NCBI RefSeq assembly: GCF_900142925.1
Contig: NZ_FRCN01000006.1
Coordinates: 186,001 to 250,000 of the forward strand
DNA from: Chitinophaga sp. CF418
GTDB taxonomy: Bacteria; Bacteroidota; Bacteroidia; Chitinophagales; Chitinophagaceae
Direction of reading: 5' to 3'
DNA length: 64,000 nucleotides
Under the pieces are notes generated by a model. That model did no database searches. It worked only from the letters and a program-made list of their open reading frames with translations, and was not told the DNA's origin. Shown here piece after piece: positions 42,901-52,600 of the stretch. A program made the position numbers and the translations under genes. The number at the start of each line of letters is the position of its first letter. Position 1 is the stretch's first letter.

Positions 42901-42948
42901 CGAACAGACGAAAATGGGAATAAATAAAATGAGTAAAATTGCTTTCAT
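39913..42948 (-). CDS. Large repeat-containing outer-membrane protein with C-terminal OmpA domain
   Basis: 1,011 residues from the ATG at 42948 (a TTG three codons upstream is also in frame). A signal peptide is followed by a Bacteroidota N-terminal domain (INYQAIARENPKGAVIGLQAIQVKFSILDGSPDG...PFMTVPYALYA) that often starts secreted or tail-fibre-like proteins. A Gly/Asn linker, then five 50-residue repeats (about 155-400) with the motif SWLGTL.TPPATP..NQAYYNSTDRKAYIYDTTG...W.ILAQDG. A Gly-rich region (about 520-750) follows. The C-terminus is an OmpA domain (about 895-1010: LSGHTDNEGTEAFNQ, KGKNRRVEME) that binds peptidoglycan. A long surface or periplasm-spanning protein anchored to the cell wall is inferred. 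Function unknown. Confidence 0.85.
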   Translation of the reverse strand: MKAILLILFIPIFVCSGFLAKAQQSGLWGINYQAIARENPKGAVIGLQAIQVKFSILDGSPDGNPLYTEKHSTTTNSQGLFSLVIGAGTPEIGDFKTIPWSRGNQYLRVDLDIKGTNDFVPMGVMPFMTVPYALYAANGGSGGNGGNGGTYVSIVWLGTLTTPPATPSAGQAYYNSTDKKSYIYDTTGNAGTWNIMAQDGLPGTALSWLGSFTTVPSGAGVNQAYYNLTDRKAYIYDGTAWQVFSESGQNGVGTGISWLGSLATPPASPVVNQAYYSTTDKKSYIYDTTGTGSWQILTQDGISGTSISWLGTLATPPATPAQNQAYYNSTDRKAYIYDTTGTGSWQILAQDGSTGISISWLGTLAAAPADPLTNQAYYNSADRKAYIYDSTGTWQILAQDGTGWNLSALEFQDNGALGLTTTANTDTVKSANRAWLVRGNKDTNPALDFIGTVDDNPFIIKAGGTAPNFERLRTFPDKPVTILNGTDDAGAQVGKAVLTVFSSEVPTGIINGDPNYSNGIVGYANSSTGAGVAGYNFGSGPGVRGATAFGPAVLGTGTSRYIQGVKGTNSSTNGGLGVEGTTNSPYKPTTEVRSAGVMGSSTHAAGYGVVGVGNNLKPDLFTNPPTIGGGMMGIGTRAGVVGFATTATNGIGVVGGGNNEVVVYPIGGAGVAGSAGGLNVGVGVHGFAKGNATDIDRWGGVFQFGTGISATHVYTYLAGANSSGIYGLISNGTKSTVVKDNAGENRLLFCTEAPEVLFQDFGTGELQNGSAHIDLEGLLTKVIRVDAKHPMKVFIQLEGECNGVYVTNKSAKGFDVKELQGGKSNVPFTWQIVASRADEVLPDGTVLPYSDRRFPVGPGPLPVQEVSTAATPDAPVTTAKPALKTVELKTTEKEVINKAFSNLQFASAKADIATTSLPSLDKMATLLQAHPEWHLSLSGHTDNEGTEAFNQTLSEKRAEAVKEYLVSKGVTAGRIAAKGYGQTKPLAANDSKTAKGKNRRVEMEILTEEKP

Positions 42949-43420
42949 CTCATACAAGTTATAACAGTAATAAGGCTATAAGCATATAATATTATATTAT
43001 ATCTTATATTATAAATAAAGTAAAGATATGACTTATATTCTATTTATTCTTATTTTAATGTATTGTTTACACAAACCTGCTACACGTTGGATGTAGAAAT
43101 GAAGGGTTTATACTCATTTTGACTATTATATTTACAACTTTCGTGGTATATGAATTAATAGATTACTTGAAGTGGAAGGTGTCTATATGTTGATTATCAA
43201 CCATGAATGATTAGGAGCTTTTTCAGTACTCATACTCAATTCCTTATGCTTCCCCAAAACGTGTTAGCATATTTAAAAAGATAGTCTTATAGGACATAAA
43301 TTGACCATTTACAGCGAATAATCCATAATGAATTGTTTTTATAGATGAAAGGTGTTCGCGTCTGTCCTTCATTTTCTGCGTTCTGCTCCGTATATTGCCT
43401 TTCTAAAGGAATTTTGAGAT
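42949..43420. other. AT-rich divergent intergenic region
   Basis: 472 bp between divergent starts; no supported coding sequence. It is strongly AT-rich near 42975-43060 (runs such as ATAATATTATATTATA and TTATATTATAAATAAA), as expected for promoters. Nothing else is recognised. Confidence 0.6.
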
Positions 43421-45703
43421 ATGCAATTGGGACTTAAGCATTATCCTGTACTGGCTGCTTCACTATTATTAGCGGGCATGCAGGTAAAGGGACAAGAGAA
43501 AAAAACAGCTTTCACCGCAGCAAAAGATTTTAAACCGGTAGAATATGTAGATCCCTACATTGGTTCGGGTGGTCATGGTCACGTGTTTGTGGGAGCGAGC
43601 GTGCCATTTGGCGCGGTACAGGTTGGGCCTACCAACATTGTAAAAGGGTGGGACTGGTGTTCCGGGTATCACTATTCGGACAGTGTGGTAATCGGTTTTC
43701 CGCAAACACACCTTAGCGGTACAGGTATCGGCGACCTGGGAGATGTACTGATCATGCCTTACACCGGTAAGATCAGGACTAACCATGGTAGTCAGGAGAA
43801 CCCTACCAGTGGATATGGTTCCCATTACACCCACGCACATGAAACAGCCAGGCCGGGGTATTATTCTGTGCAGCTGGAAGATTATAATATCAAGGTAGAA
43901 CTGACCGCTTCCGAGAGGGTCGGTTTTCATAAATATACTTTCCCGCAGGGGGAAGAAGGTCATATCATTGTAGACCTGAAAGAAGGCATAGGCTGGGATG
44001 CTCCCGTAGAAACCTTCATCCAGAAGAAAGACGACTACACCCTGGTTGGTTACCGTTTGTCTAAGGGCTGGGCGGAAGATCAGCGTCTCTGGTTTGCTAT
44101 CCGCAGTAGCGTACCGTTGAAAGATTTCCAGGTGTTCAATGGCGATGAGAAACTGGCGGGTACCGAGGGTAAAGGCAAGAATATCAAAGGTGTGATCTCA
44201 TTTGATAAAGCGCCGGCGCAGGCGATGCTGAAAGTAGGTATTTCCCCTGTTAGCAGTGAGAATGCCCTGGCAAATATCAATAGTGAGATCCCGTCATGGG
44301 ATTTTGCAGGCACCCTGAAAACTGCCACTGCAAAATGGAATAAGGAACTGTCCAGGATACAGCTGGAAACCAAAGATGTAACCAACAGGAGCATCTTCTA
44401 CACAGCTTTGTATCATACTATGATAGGACCTGCGCTCTTCAATGATCATAACCGCGCCTACCGTGGTACTGATAAAAAAGTGTACAGCAATCCAGGTTTT
44501 GACAACTATACCGTGTTCTCCCTCTGGGACATCTACCGTTCCTGCGCTCCTTTGTATACACTGACGCAACCGGAAAGAGTAAACAGTTTTGTGAATTCCA
44601 TGCTGACCATCTACAAGCAGCAGGGCAAATTACCTATCTGGCCATTGATGGGCAGTGAGACAAACTGTATGGTGGGTTATCATGCTGTGCCGGTGATCGC
44701 AGACGCTTATCTGAAAGGATACAGAGGTTTTGATATCAATGCTGCTTTTGAGGCGATGAAGGCATCTTCTACAAGAGATGATCTGGGTATGAAAGATATC
44801 AAGGCTAAAGGTTACATCCCTGCTGATAAGGAATATGAGTCTGTATCCAAAGCCATGGAATATGCAATAGACGACTGGTGTATTGCTGCCGTAGCAAAGA
44901 AACTGGGCCGTACAGCTGACTTTGAATATTATTCAAAAAGAGCAGGCTACTATAAAAACTACTTCGACAGCACCATTAAGTTCGTTCGCCCCAGAATGGA
45001 TGATGGCAGCTTCAAAACGCCTTACGATCCATTCAACTCTATCCATGAGAAAGGTGACTTTACCGAAGGTAATGGCTGGCAGTATACCTGGCTGGTACCG
45101 CAGGACGTAGAAGGTCTGATCAGCCTGATGGGCGGTGATGACGCTTTCACCAGGAAACTGGATAGCCTGTTCGTAGCAAAAGGAGACATGGGTGCTCAGG
45201 CATCCAACGATATTTCCGGTCTGATCGGGATGTATGCACATGGTAATGAGCCAAGCCACCACGTAACTTACATGTATGCTTATTCCGGCAATCAGTGGAA
45301 GACGGCTGAAAAGGTAAGACAGGTAATGAAGGATTTCTATACCAAGACCCCGGAAGGGCTGGCAGGTAACGAAGATGTTGGCGCCATGTCTTCCTGGTAT
45401 GTGTTCTCTTCCCTCGGCTTATATCCGGTAAATCCTGCCAAAGGTATTTACGTATTCGGTAGTCCGCTGTTCGAAAAGGCAAGCCTGAAAGTACAGGGTG
45501 GTAAAACATTTACCGTAGAAACCATCAATAACAGTGCTGAGAATATCTATATCCAGCAGGTAACCCTGAATGGTAAACCGTACAATAACAGTTTTATCCG
45601 TCACTCAGATATCCTGAAGGGAGGAGTACTGAAAATCACGATGGGCAACAAGCCTTCCGATTTCGGCAAACTGGTGGCTAACCGTCCGGATTCAAAGTAT
45701 TGA
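43421..45703 (+). CDS. GH92 family alpha-mannosidase
   Basis: 760 residues, signal peptide residues 1-24 (VKGQ). The mature start KPVEYVDPYIGSGGHGHVFVGASVPFGAVQVGPTN is the typical N-terminus of GH92. Further marks are GYHYSDSVVIGFPQTHLSGTG, FSLWDIYRSCAPLYTLTQPERV, LPIWPLMGSETNCMVGYHAVPVI, GNGWQYTWLVPQDVEGLI, and GNEDVGAMSSWYVFSSLGLYPVNPA (near the C-terminus; the conserved region that contains catalytic Glu/Asp). GH92 are calcium-dependent exo-alpha-1,2/1,3-mannosidases acting on N-glycans. Length (about 750) is typical. The enzyme is exported, and no T9SS tail is present. It stands alone behind the AT-rich region. Confidence 0.93.
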   Translation: MQLGLKHYPVLAASLLLAGMQVKGQEKKTAFTAAKDFKPVEYVDPYIGSGGHGHVFVGASVPFGAVQVGPTNIVKGWDWCSGYHYSDSVVIGFPQTHLSGTGIGDLGDVLIMPYTGKIRTNHGSQENPTSGYGSHYTHAHETARPGYYSVQLEDYNIKVELTASERVGFHKYTFPQGEEGHIIVDLKEGIGWDAPVETFIQKKDDYTLVGYRLSKGWAEDQRLWFAIRSSVPLKDFQVFNGDEKLAGTEGKGKNIKGVISFDKAPAQAMLKVGISPVSSENALANINSEIPSWDFAGTLKTATAKWNKELSRIQLETKDVTNRSIFYTALYHTMIGPALFNDHNRAYRGTDKKVYSNPGFDNYTVFSLWDIYRSCAPLYTLTQPERVNSFVNSMLTIYKQQGKLPIWPLMGSETNCMVGYHAVPVIADAYLKGYRGFDINAAFEAMKASSTRDDLGMKDIKAKGYIPADKEYESVSKAMEYAIDDWCIAAVAKKLGRTADFEYYSKRAGYYKNYFDSTIKFVRPRMDDGSFKTPYDPFNSIHEKGDFTEGNGWQYTWLVPQDVEGLISLMGGDDAFTRKLDSLFVAKGDMGAQASNDISGLIGMYAHGNEPSHHVTYMYAYSGNQWKTAEKVRQVMKDFYTKTPEGLAGNEDVGAMSSWYVFSSLGLYPVNPAKGIYVFGSPLFEKASLKVQGGKTFTVETINNSAENIYIQQVTLNGKPYNNSFIRHSDILKGGVLKITMGNKPSDFGKLVANRPDSKY

Positions 45704-45724
45704 TCATATAAAGATATGAGGCTA

Positions 45725-45760
45725 ATGGCTGCCCCGTTAAATACAGGGCGGCCATTTTTC
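45725..45760 (+). terminator. Intrinsic terminator after the GH92 gene
   Basis: Stem ATGGCTGCCC / GGGCGGCCAT (45725-45734 with 45746-45755; one G:U pair), then TTTTTCG. Confidence 0.85.
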
Positions 45761-45989
45761 GTTATATTACAGCCAGTTAACAGATACTCCGGTAATCTGC
45801 CTGCTGCGGCACCATTTCCAGCGCAATCGTTTACCTTACAACCCTCATAACAATTTGTTAGCAAATGCGTTAACTGGCAATTAACAGTTTTAATGACGAG
45901 ATGTACGTAGCTTCATGCAATAGATTGCAGTGAATGAACCTGCATTATCCACGTGCGGAGCCATCTACCATAAAATCGAACAGTTAAGA

Positions 45990-47147
45990 ATGATGAGTGA
46001 AAATCACGAACACATTTACCAGTTGTTGTTGAAAAAGCGTAATGGTACAATTAACGAGTCTGACGATCAGTATGTATCAGCGTTAATCAACGGTCATGAG
46101 GATGTTGAATTGATGTGGAGGGCATTGAAACACAGTTTTTCATTGCCCGGAGAAGAGAAATTCTGGCAGCAGATAGACGTAGCCAACGCCTGGAGTTCCG
46201 TAAGGAGTGAATTATCCGTCAAAAAGAACGGGATCCACAGCATCAAAAGATGGCTGTTTGCGGCAGCTGTGCTGGCAGTAGCCGGCATCGGCATCAGCCT
46301 GATATGGAAAAATACGCAGCGCAAAGCCGTGCAGACGCCTCCGGTAGTTGCGGCGCCACCCGCTCCGGTTAACGGACTGCAATTACAACTGGCAGGAGGA
46401 GAGACAATTGCATTGCCCTACAACCAGGAAAAACAGAACATTAAGGCAGGGGATGTACAGCTCAGCGCCGGCGCTAAAAAGTTGCAATTTACAGGCGGTA
46501 CTGCCATGGGCAACGGGTATAATACGCTGACCGTACCACCTAAAATGGATTATAAATTATTGCTATCAGACGGGACGGAAGTATGGCTGAACGCCACCTC
46601 CAGATTCCGTTTTCCTTTTAACTTCTCAAGCAATAAGAGAGAGGTGTACCTGGACGGAGAGGCTTATTTCCAGGTAACAAAAAACGATTCCAAACCATTT
46701 GTTGTACACACCGAGCAAACGGATATAGAAGTACTGGGTACCTCCTTTAACGTCAATGCTTACAATGATGGTCTCACCAGAACGGCACTCGTAAGCGGCG
46801 CTATAATAGCCAGGGCCGATGGAAAGGAAGTACGCCTGCAGCCAGGACAGGAGGCAGTTTACAAGGCCGACCAGGGGTATAATGTACGCTCATTTGACGA
46901 GAGCGAAGTACTGGCCTGGATGAAAGGGGTGTATGTATTTCATGATACCTCCCTGCTCGAGATAGCCCAGGTCCTGGAACGCTGGTACGGAGTAAAGGTT
47001 GTCTTTGACAATAAGGCGCTGGCCGGTAAAAAGTTTACGGGCGGACTTGAGAAACTGCAACGTCTGGATTACTTCCTGGAAACCCTGGAACTGATCGGCG
47101 ACATCAAATACAGTTATGACGAAAACGGCGCCATACATTTGAAATGA
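45990..47147 (+). CDS. FecR-type anti-sigma factor without adjacent sigma factor
   Basis: 385 residues from ATG 45990 (the next ATG at 45993 is equally possible; a GTG at 45930 also opens the frame). N-terminal cytosolic region EHIYQLLLKKRNGTINESDDQYVSALI is the usual FecR anti-sigma domain, followed by one membrane helix (RWLFAAAVLAVAGIGISLIW, residues about 90-109), then the periplasmic FecR domain: NTLTVPPKMDYKLLLSDGTEVWLNATSRFRFPFNF, GEAYFQVTKNDSKPFVVHTEQTDIEVLGTSFNVNAY, and a C-terminal DUF4974-like domain ending in AIHLK. In Bacteroidota it normally lies between an ECF sigma gene and a SusC gene. Here neither is next to it. Confidence 0.92.
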   Translation: MMSENHEHIYQLLLKKRNGTINESDDQYVSALINGHEDVELMWRALKHSFSLPGEEKFWQQIDVANAWSSVRSELSVKKNGIHSIKRWLFAAAVLAVAGIGISLIWKNTQRKAVQTPPVVAAPPAPVNGLQLQLAGGETIALPYNQEKQNIKAGDVQLSAGAKKLQFTGGTAMGNGYNTLTVPPKMDYKLLLSDGTEVWLNATSRFRFPFNFSSNKREVYLDGEAYFQVTKNDSKPFVVHTEQTDIEVLGTSFNVNAYNDGLTRTALVSGAIIARADGKEVRLQPGQEAVYKADQGYNVRSFDESEVLAWMKGVYVFHDTSLLEIAQVLERWYGVKVVFDNKALAGKKFTGGLEKLQRLDYFLETLELIGDIKYSYDENGAIHLK

Positions 47148-47296
47148 ATTTGAGAGGACCGTCATCGCTGGCGGTTTTCACCATCAATAGCAAACTGCAC
47201 TACCCGCCGGCACGGGCATCACCACTATAAATACCCCAACCGGCCGGAACGACGTGTAAGTCCCCACTGCCCCCTATAAGCACTTACAGAGTCCCC

Positions 47297-47962
47297 TTAT
47301 GATAATATTTTGTATTGCTGTGTAAGGTGTTTTATGGCATATTTTATTAATGAATTATGCCCTGTAAGATTCAGCTTTTTAGAAATATTGTGCCTGTGGT
47401 TCTCTACTGTTTTAATACTGATATTAAGTGTTTGTGCTATCTCTTTAGTGCTCATTCCTTCTGCAATCATCTGCATTACCCTGAATTCCGTTTTGCTCAG
47501 TTTGTGATGGACTTCAGGAGGGATAACGGGCATGGAAACGATGGTAGTGTGCTTTTTTTCTCTCTGCTGTACATTAAAAACCGTAAAGCGGGTAAGCCTG
47601 GATTTGATGCTAAGCAGCAATTCCTTACTCTTGAAGGGTTTTGAAAGGAAGTCGTCCGCACCAAGGTTCATGCCCATGCGCATGTCTTCCGTTCCCTCTT
47701 TGCCGCTGATGAAGATCAGGGGAATATGCTGCAGGGATGGATCATTCCTTAGTTCCATCAGGAAATGATATCCGCTTCCACCACGCAGCCTTACACCACA
47801 TACGACAAGATCCGGTCTATACTGCCGACAGATATAAATGCCCTCTTCCGGAGTCGTGGAAGTATAGACGTCATAATGATGCGGGGTTAATAACTGTTGA
47901 ATCTTTTTTATTAAAGCAGCATCTTCTTCAATAACCAGTATTCTGTAAATTGGCTCGTTCAT
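47297..47962 (-). CDS. Receiver plus LuxR-type regulator with a Gly at the phospho-acceptor site
   Basis: 221 residues. Residues 1-125 form a receiver fold (ILVIEEDAALIKKIQQLL, PLIFISGKEGTEDMRMGMNLGADDFLSKPF) with conserved Lys108, but the phospho-acceptor site is Gly56 in DLVVCGVRL, where the family has DLVVCDVxM; the codon is GGT. The C-terminal LuxR-type helix-turn-helix (about 155-215: KLSKTEFRVMQMIAEGMSTKEIAQTLNISIKTVENHRHNISKKLNL) is intact. So it should bind DNA but probably is not phosphorylated on the normal residue. No partner kinase is adjacent. It converges with the FecR gene. Whether it is regulated by dimerisation or another input is unknown. Confidence 0.93.
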   Translation of the reverse strand: MNEPIYRILVIEEDAALIKKIQQLLTPHHYDVYTSTTPEEGIYICRQYRPDLVVCGVRLRGGSGYHFLMELRNDPSLQHIPLIFISGKEGTEDMRMGMNLGADDFLSKPFKSKELLLSIKSRLTRFTVFNVQQREKKHTTIVSMPVIPPEVHHKLSKTEFRVMQMIAEGMSTKEIAQTLNISIKTVENHRHNISKKLNLTGHNSLIKYAIKHLTQQYKILS

Positions 47963-48660
47963 TGGCTAACTAGTTTGAGGTAGTTTGTTCGTCCCCGTTA
48001 GTGCATTCTTCATTACACCTGTTTGCCGGACATTCGGATGTTTTTTTTTCATTAAACGTATAACCGCCGCTGAAATTGGCAGTAGGCAAAGATTGTATCC
48101 GCATAGTTATAGGTCGCGTATCAAATTTTGTATTCAAATAAGTCTATTTACTGATCGATGAACAATTCACACCTATATGGTCAGCAGCAATGTACCCGGA
48201 CAATACAGGATTTACTTTTAATGAGGTTTTCCAGAGAAGATAGGTGGGTAAAAACAGTCAAAGCAGCGAGCTGGGCGTAAATATGCGTCAAATAATGGGG
48301 CCTTTTACCGCCAAGACCGCTGTGCTTCTTGAAAATAAGTGTTAGCACCTAGAAATATGTGTGTCCTTACTCATTTTCGATATAAGCTCCTGAAATTTAC
48401 GAAATTGGCAGCAACAATTGTACATCTTTACACAAGAAATGCATAAATCATTTAGCATTAAGTGAATTTGAAGTAAAAATTAATATCAATAAGTTCAAAA
48501 AATTATATGTTTAATCGACATATCTGAATATATTAATACTGCCATATCCATATCCATAATAAAGCCACATGGTTTCGCTAGCCTGGTATGTTAATTATGA
48601 GATTGTATACCCGGCAAATGCGAAAGATTTTTTAAACACAGGTTTTCATAGGATAGATAA
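47963..48660. other. Long gap without a recognised gene
   Basis: About 700 bp with no supported coding sequence on either strand. Visible features are a tandem ATATCCATATCCATA and several AT-rich blocks. The orphan terminator at 48667 follows it, so a non-coding transcript is possible. Confidence 0.5.
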
Positions 48661-48666
48661 CTAAAT

Positions 48667-48698
48667 TGCCGCTCATTCCTGGGCGGCATCTTTATTTT
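48667..48698 (+). terminator. Orphan intrinsic terminator
   Basis: Stem TGCCGC / GCGGCA (48667-48672 with 48683-48688), 10-nt loop, followed by TCTTTATTTTG. No gene on the plus strand ends before it within 1.5 kb. Confidence 0.6.
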
Positions 48699-48787
48699 GT
48701 TCCGATAATTCATTAGCTTTATTCATTACAGGTTCTCACCATTTGCATGGTATAACCACAACGTGCATACTTAACTATCATAATTCC

Positions 48788-49561
48788 ATGGAACAACAAC
48801 CTAATTCAAACCGGAGGAATTTTATCCGGAACGTATCACTGGGCAGTCTAGCCGCCCTTAGTCTTCCCAACATCGTGTCGGCAGCTTCCAGTGAAATGAA
48901 AGCCCACGCTAAAAAAGTAACATTAAAAAAGGATGCAGTCATTCTCTTTCAGGGAGACTCTATTACAGATGCAGGACGTAAACGGGACCAGAGTGAAGCC
49001 AACAATACGAGCGCACTGGGCAATGGTTATGCGTACCTTACTGCTGCAGCTTTGCTGAAAGAGTTTCCCGGGAAAAATCTGAAGATCTATAACAAGGGTA
49101 TCAGTGGTAACAAAGTGTACCAGTTGGCTGAAAGATGGGATACAGACTGCCTGCAGATAAAGCCGGATGTGCTGAGTATACTCATTGGTGTAAATGACTA
49201 CTGGCATATGCTGAATGGCAACTACAGCGGCACTATCAAAACTTATCGCGACGATTTTACCGCTTTGCTGGAACGTACCAAACAGCAGCTACCCGACGTA
49301 CAGCTGATCATTGGTGAGCCATTTGCTGTTAAAGGCGTGAAAGCAGTGGACGATAGATGGTTCCCGGCATTTGACGAGTATCGTGCGGCTGCCCGCGAAA
49401 TTGCGACAAAATTTAATGCGGCCTTCATCCCATACCAGGCTATTTATGATAAGGCCCAGCAGTCTGCACCGGGTTCTTACTGGACAGGCGATGGAGTGCA
49501 TCCTGCGATAGCCGGAGCTTCGCTGATGGCGGCTTCCTGGATGGACGTGATCAGGAAATAA
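48788..49561 (+). CDS. Exported SGNH/GDSL hydrolase
   Basis: 257 residues from the ATG at 48788 (the frame from 48743 adds an unlikely extension). The N-terminus is a Tat-like signal (NRRNFIRNVSLGSLAALSLPNIVSAA). The SGNH blocks are visible: block I GDSIT (catalytic Ser58), block II Gly near NKGISGNK, block III GVND (Asn136), and block V DGVHP (Asp235, His238), giving the Ser-His-Asp triad. Family members are esterases acting on acetylated or acylated sugars and lipids; a carbohydrate esterase role fits the glycan-use context. Substrate unknown. The gene is followed by a bidirectional terminator. Confidence 0.92.
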   Translation: MEQQPNSNRRNFIRNVSLGSLAALSLPNIVSAASSEMKAHAKKVTLKKDAVILFQGDSITDAGRKRDQSEANNTSALGNGYAYLTAAALLKEFPGKNLKIYNKGISGNKVYQLAERWDTDCLQIKPDVLSILIGVNDYWHMLNGNYSGTIKTYRDDFTALLERTKQQLPDVQLIIGEPFAVKGVKAVDDRWFPAFDEYRAAAREIATKFNAAFIPYQAIYDKAQQSAPGSYWTGDGVHPAIAGASLMAASWMDVIRK

Positions 49562-49580
49562 TTTAATTGAATACTCATAA

Positions 49581-49611
49581 AAAAGCCGCAGATGATCTCT
49601 GCGGCTTTTTT
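49581..49611. terminator. Bidirectional intrinsic terminator
   Basis: Perfect 12-bp stem AAAAGCCGCAGA and complement (49581-49592 with 49598-49609), 5-nt loop, with A and T runs on both sides. Lies between converging genes. Confidence 0.93.
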
Positions 49612-49618
49612 GTGCTTA

Positions 49619-52600
49619 TTAGTGACGCTCCACTTTCGGAGGAATCAGTTTATAGATAATAGGGGTTACAATCCTTGACAGCAGGGTGGAGCTGATCAAG
49701 CCGCCAATGAGTACTATTGCCAATGGCGCTATCAATGGGTTCGTCGATATCGCGATAGGGATTAATCCTCCGATAGCAGTCAGTGAAGTTAGTACAATAG
49801 GAAGGAAGCGTATTTCCCCTGCCTCCCTGATTGCTTCCTCGAGGGACTTGCCCTGCTCTCTGAGCTGGTTCGTAAAATCCACCAGGAGGATAGTATTCTT
49901 CACTTCAATCCCCGCCAAGGCTATCATACCGATAATGGCCACAAAGGACAGGGAATTGCCGGTCACCCACAGGCCGACAGCGGCACCCACTACTCCCAGC
50001 GGTATCACTGACAGTACGATCAACGTACTTTTGAAGGTCTTGAATTCCAGTACAAGCACAGCCACGAACAGGAATATGGTGACAATGATAATGCTCATAA
50101 AACCTCCGAAAGAATCCTGTCTTGTTTCCACTTCGCCGCCCATCTCATAGCTGTAGCCGGCAGGCAGCGGGAAGGCATTCATCTTCTCTATAGTGCTGTT
50201 GATCACCCGGTCAGTCAGAAAGCCCTCCTGTATGGAAGCTGTAATAGAGACTACCCGTCTCTTTTCCTGGTGATTGATACGCAGGGGAGAGGCTTCCATT
50301 CTGAGGTTTGCTACCTGCGACAGCGGGTAAGGCTTGTCGTCCTGGTTATTTACGTAAAGGTTGTTGAAGACATCCATTGTAGGACGGCCGTCTTTATTGC
50401 GTGTCAGCAATACATCATAGTCGTTATCATTCTTATCTGCATAATGTCCCAGGTTCAATCCTGCTACTGCCAGTCGCACTGTTCTGTCGATATTGATACT
50501 TGGAATGCCCAGCAGCTGTGCTTTCTCTTTATCGATATCTACCCGGATGTCTGTTTTAAGCAGTTTTACCGGATTGTTCACATAAATAGCGCCGGGCACT
50601 TTCTGCAGCATGATCTCTACCTTTGCAGCCAGGCTACGGAGGGTGTCAAGGTTATCGCCGAAGAGACGTACTTCCACCGGGGCCGGGGCAGGTGGCCCTT
50701 GCTCAAAGTTGACCACCTCCACTTTAGCCCCCGGATATGGTGTCCACTGCCTACGCAATTTTTCAATCAGCTGTAATTTATCATAAGGAGTAGTGTGATT
50801 GTCCAGCTGGATGAATATCTGGGCGAAGTCGCTTCTTTCATTTTCCTGTATGACATTATAGTAGATGCGGGGATTGCCCTTACCGACGTTGGTTGCAAAG
50901 TAGGTAACCGCTCTTTCTTTATTCAAAGCCCGTTCCACCTGTCGCGCGATGCTCTTGGTGTAAGCAAGACTTGATTGTGGCGGTGTTGTAATATTCACCA
51001 GGAACTGTGGCTTTTCTGACGCCGGGAAAAGACTGAAACCTACTACCTGGAACAATACGATGGAACCGCTGAAGATAATCACGGTAATTATTATTGAGAG
51101 AACAGGTCTTTTCAATGCCTTGTCCAGCACGCGTGAATAGCTGCCATGGATCAGTCTTTTAAGGGCGCGCATGAAGATGTTACCTTCAGGATTGCCTGCA
51201 TGTTGCGGCAGCAGTTTGCTGGCCAGGAAGGGAATGATGGTCAGCGATACGAACATAGAGGCAAATACGCTCAGGATCACAGCCATAGGGAGTCCGCGGA
51301 TAAAATCGCCAGCACCTTCAGGCAGAAACACCAATGGCATAAACGCAATTACCAGCGCAGCCGTACATCCCACTACCGCAAGGCCGATCTGTTTCGTGGC
51401 TTTGAGTGTGGCCTCCATTCTCGAATGTCCTTCCAGTATCCAGCGCTCTATATTTTCTATTACTACGATACTGTCGTCCACCAGTAATCCCAATGCTACT
51501 ACCAACCCTACGATACTGAGCTGGTTAAGATTATAACCGAATAAGTTCAGTAACACAATCCCGATAGCCAGTGATAACGGAATGGAGATCATTACGATCA
51601 ATGCGGGGCGGAATCCTAAAGGCAGCAGGGTAATCGCCACCAGCAATATAGCGATCATAAAGTCTTTTCCCAGTCCTCCCAAACGCCTGTTCACATTGTC
51701 TGCCTGGTCAAAATGCTGGATCATTTCGATGTTTGAGGGCAGCGTTTTCTTAAACTGGGTCAGTACAGGCAGATAAAGTTCTTTCGTTGCGCTGATGTTC
51801 TCACCTTCTTTCTGAGCGGCCACCACAAAGGCGCACCTGTGTCCATTCAGTCTTGTTTCATATTGTTCGTCTGCCAGGCCGTAATGAATAACGGCGACGT
51901 CTTTAAGGAAGACATTTTTTCCTTTACTGTTAAAGACAACCGTATTCTTTATTTCATCCAGCTGCTGATAACTGCCGCTGCTTTTAATATTATAACTACG
52001 GTTACCAGCTTCAATACTACCACCGGGGATATTGCTCATTTCGTTTTGAATACTGGAAATGACTTTGTTTACCGGTAGGCCCATCTGGGAAATCTTTTCG
52101 AGGTTCAGCTCAATTCTTACCTGCCTGTCGGGAATACCATGTATCTCCACATTTTTCAGGGCCTTGATCGTTTCCAGGTCGTCCTGTAGTTTCTCTGCGT
52201 AGTACTGCAGCTTGTCCTTAGATGCTGTTTCAGACACCAGGGCTATCTGCATGATATTTACATCACTGGGTTGCTGGCGCAAAACATCTATACTGATATT
52301 CTCTGGTAGCGCGCTGCGTTTGCCATTCACCACACGGAGTACTTCCTGGTATTTATCATCAACGTTGCTTTTGTATTTGTATTCCACACGTATTACAGCC
52401 AGACCGTCCCCGATACTGGTCCTTACACGTTTAATATTTTCCTGGGAAGACAATTCTTTTTCCAGCGGATCTACCACAAGGTCTTCCATGTCTTTCGGGC
52501 TGGTGCCCGGATATACGACTACGACATTAAAAAAAGGAGATTTTACTTCGGGATCTTCGGACCGGGGCATCGTGAGGATGGTGGTAATACCCAGTACGAT

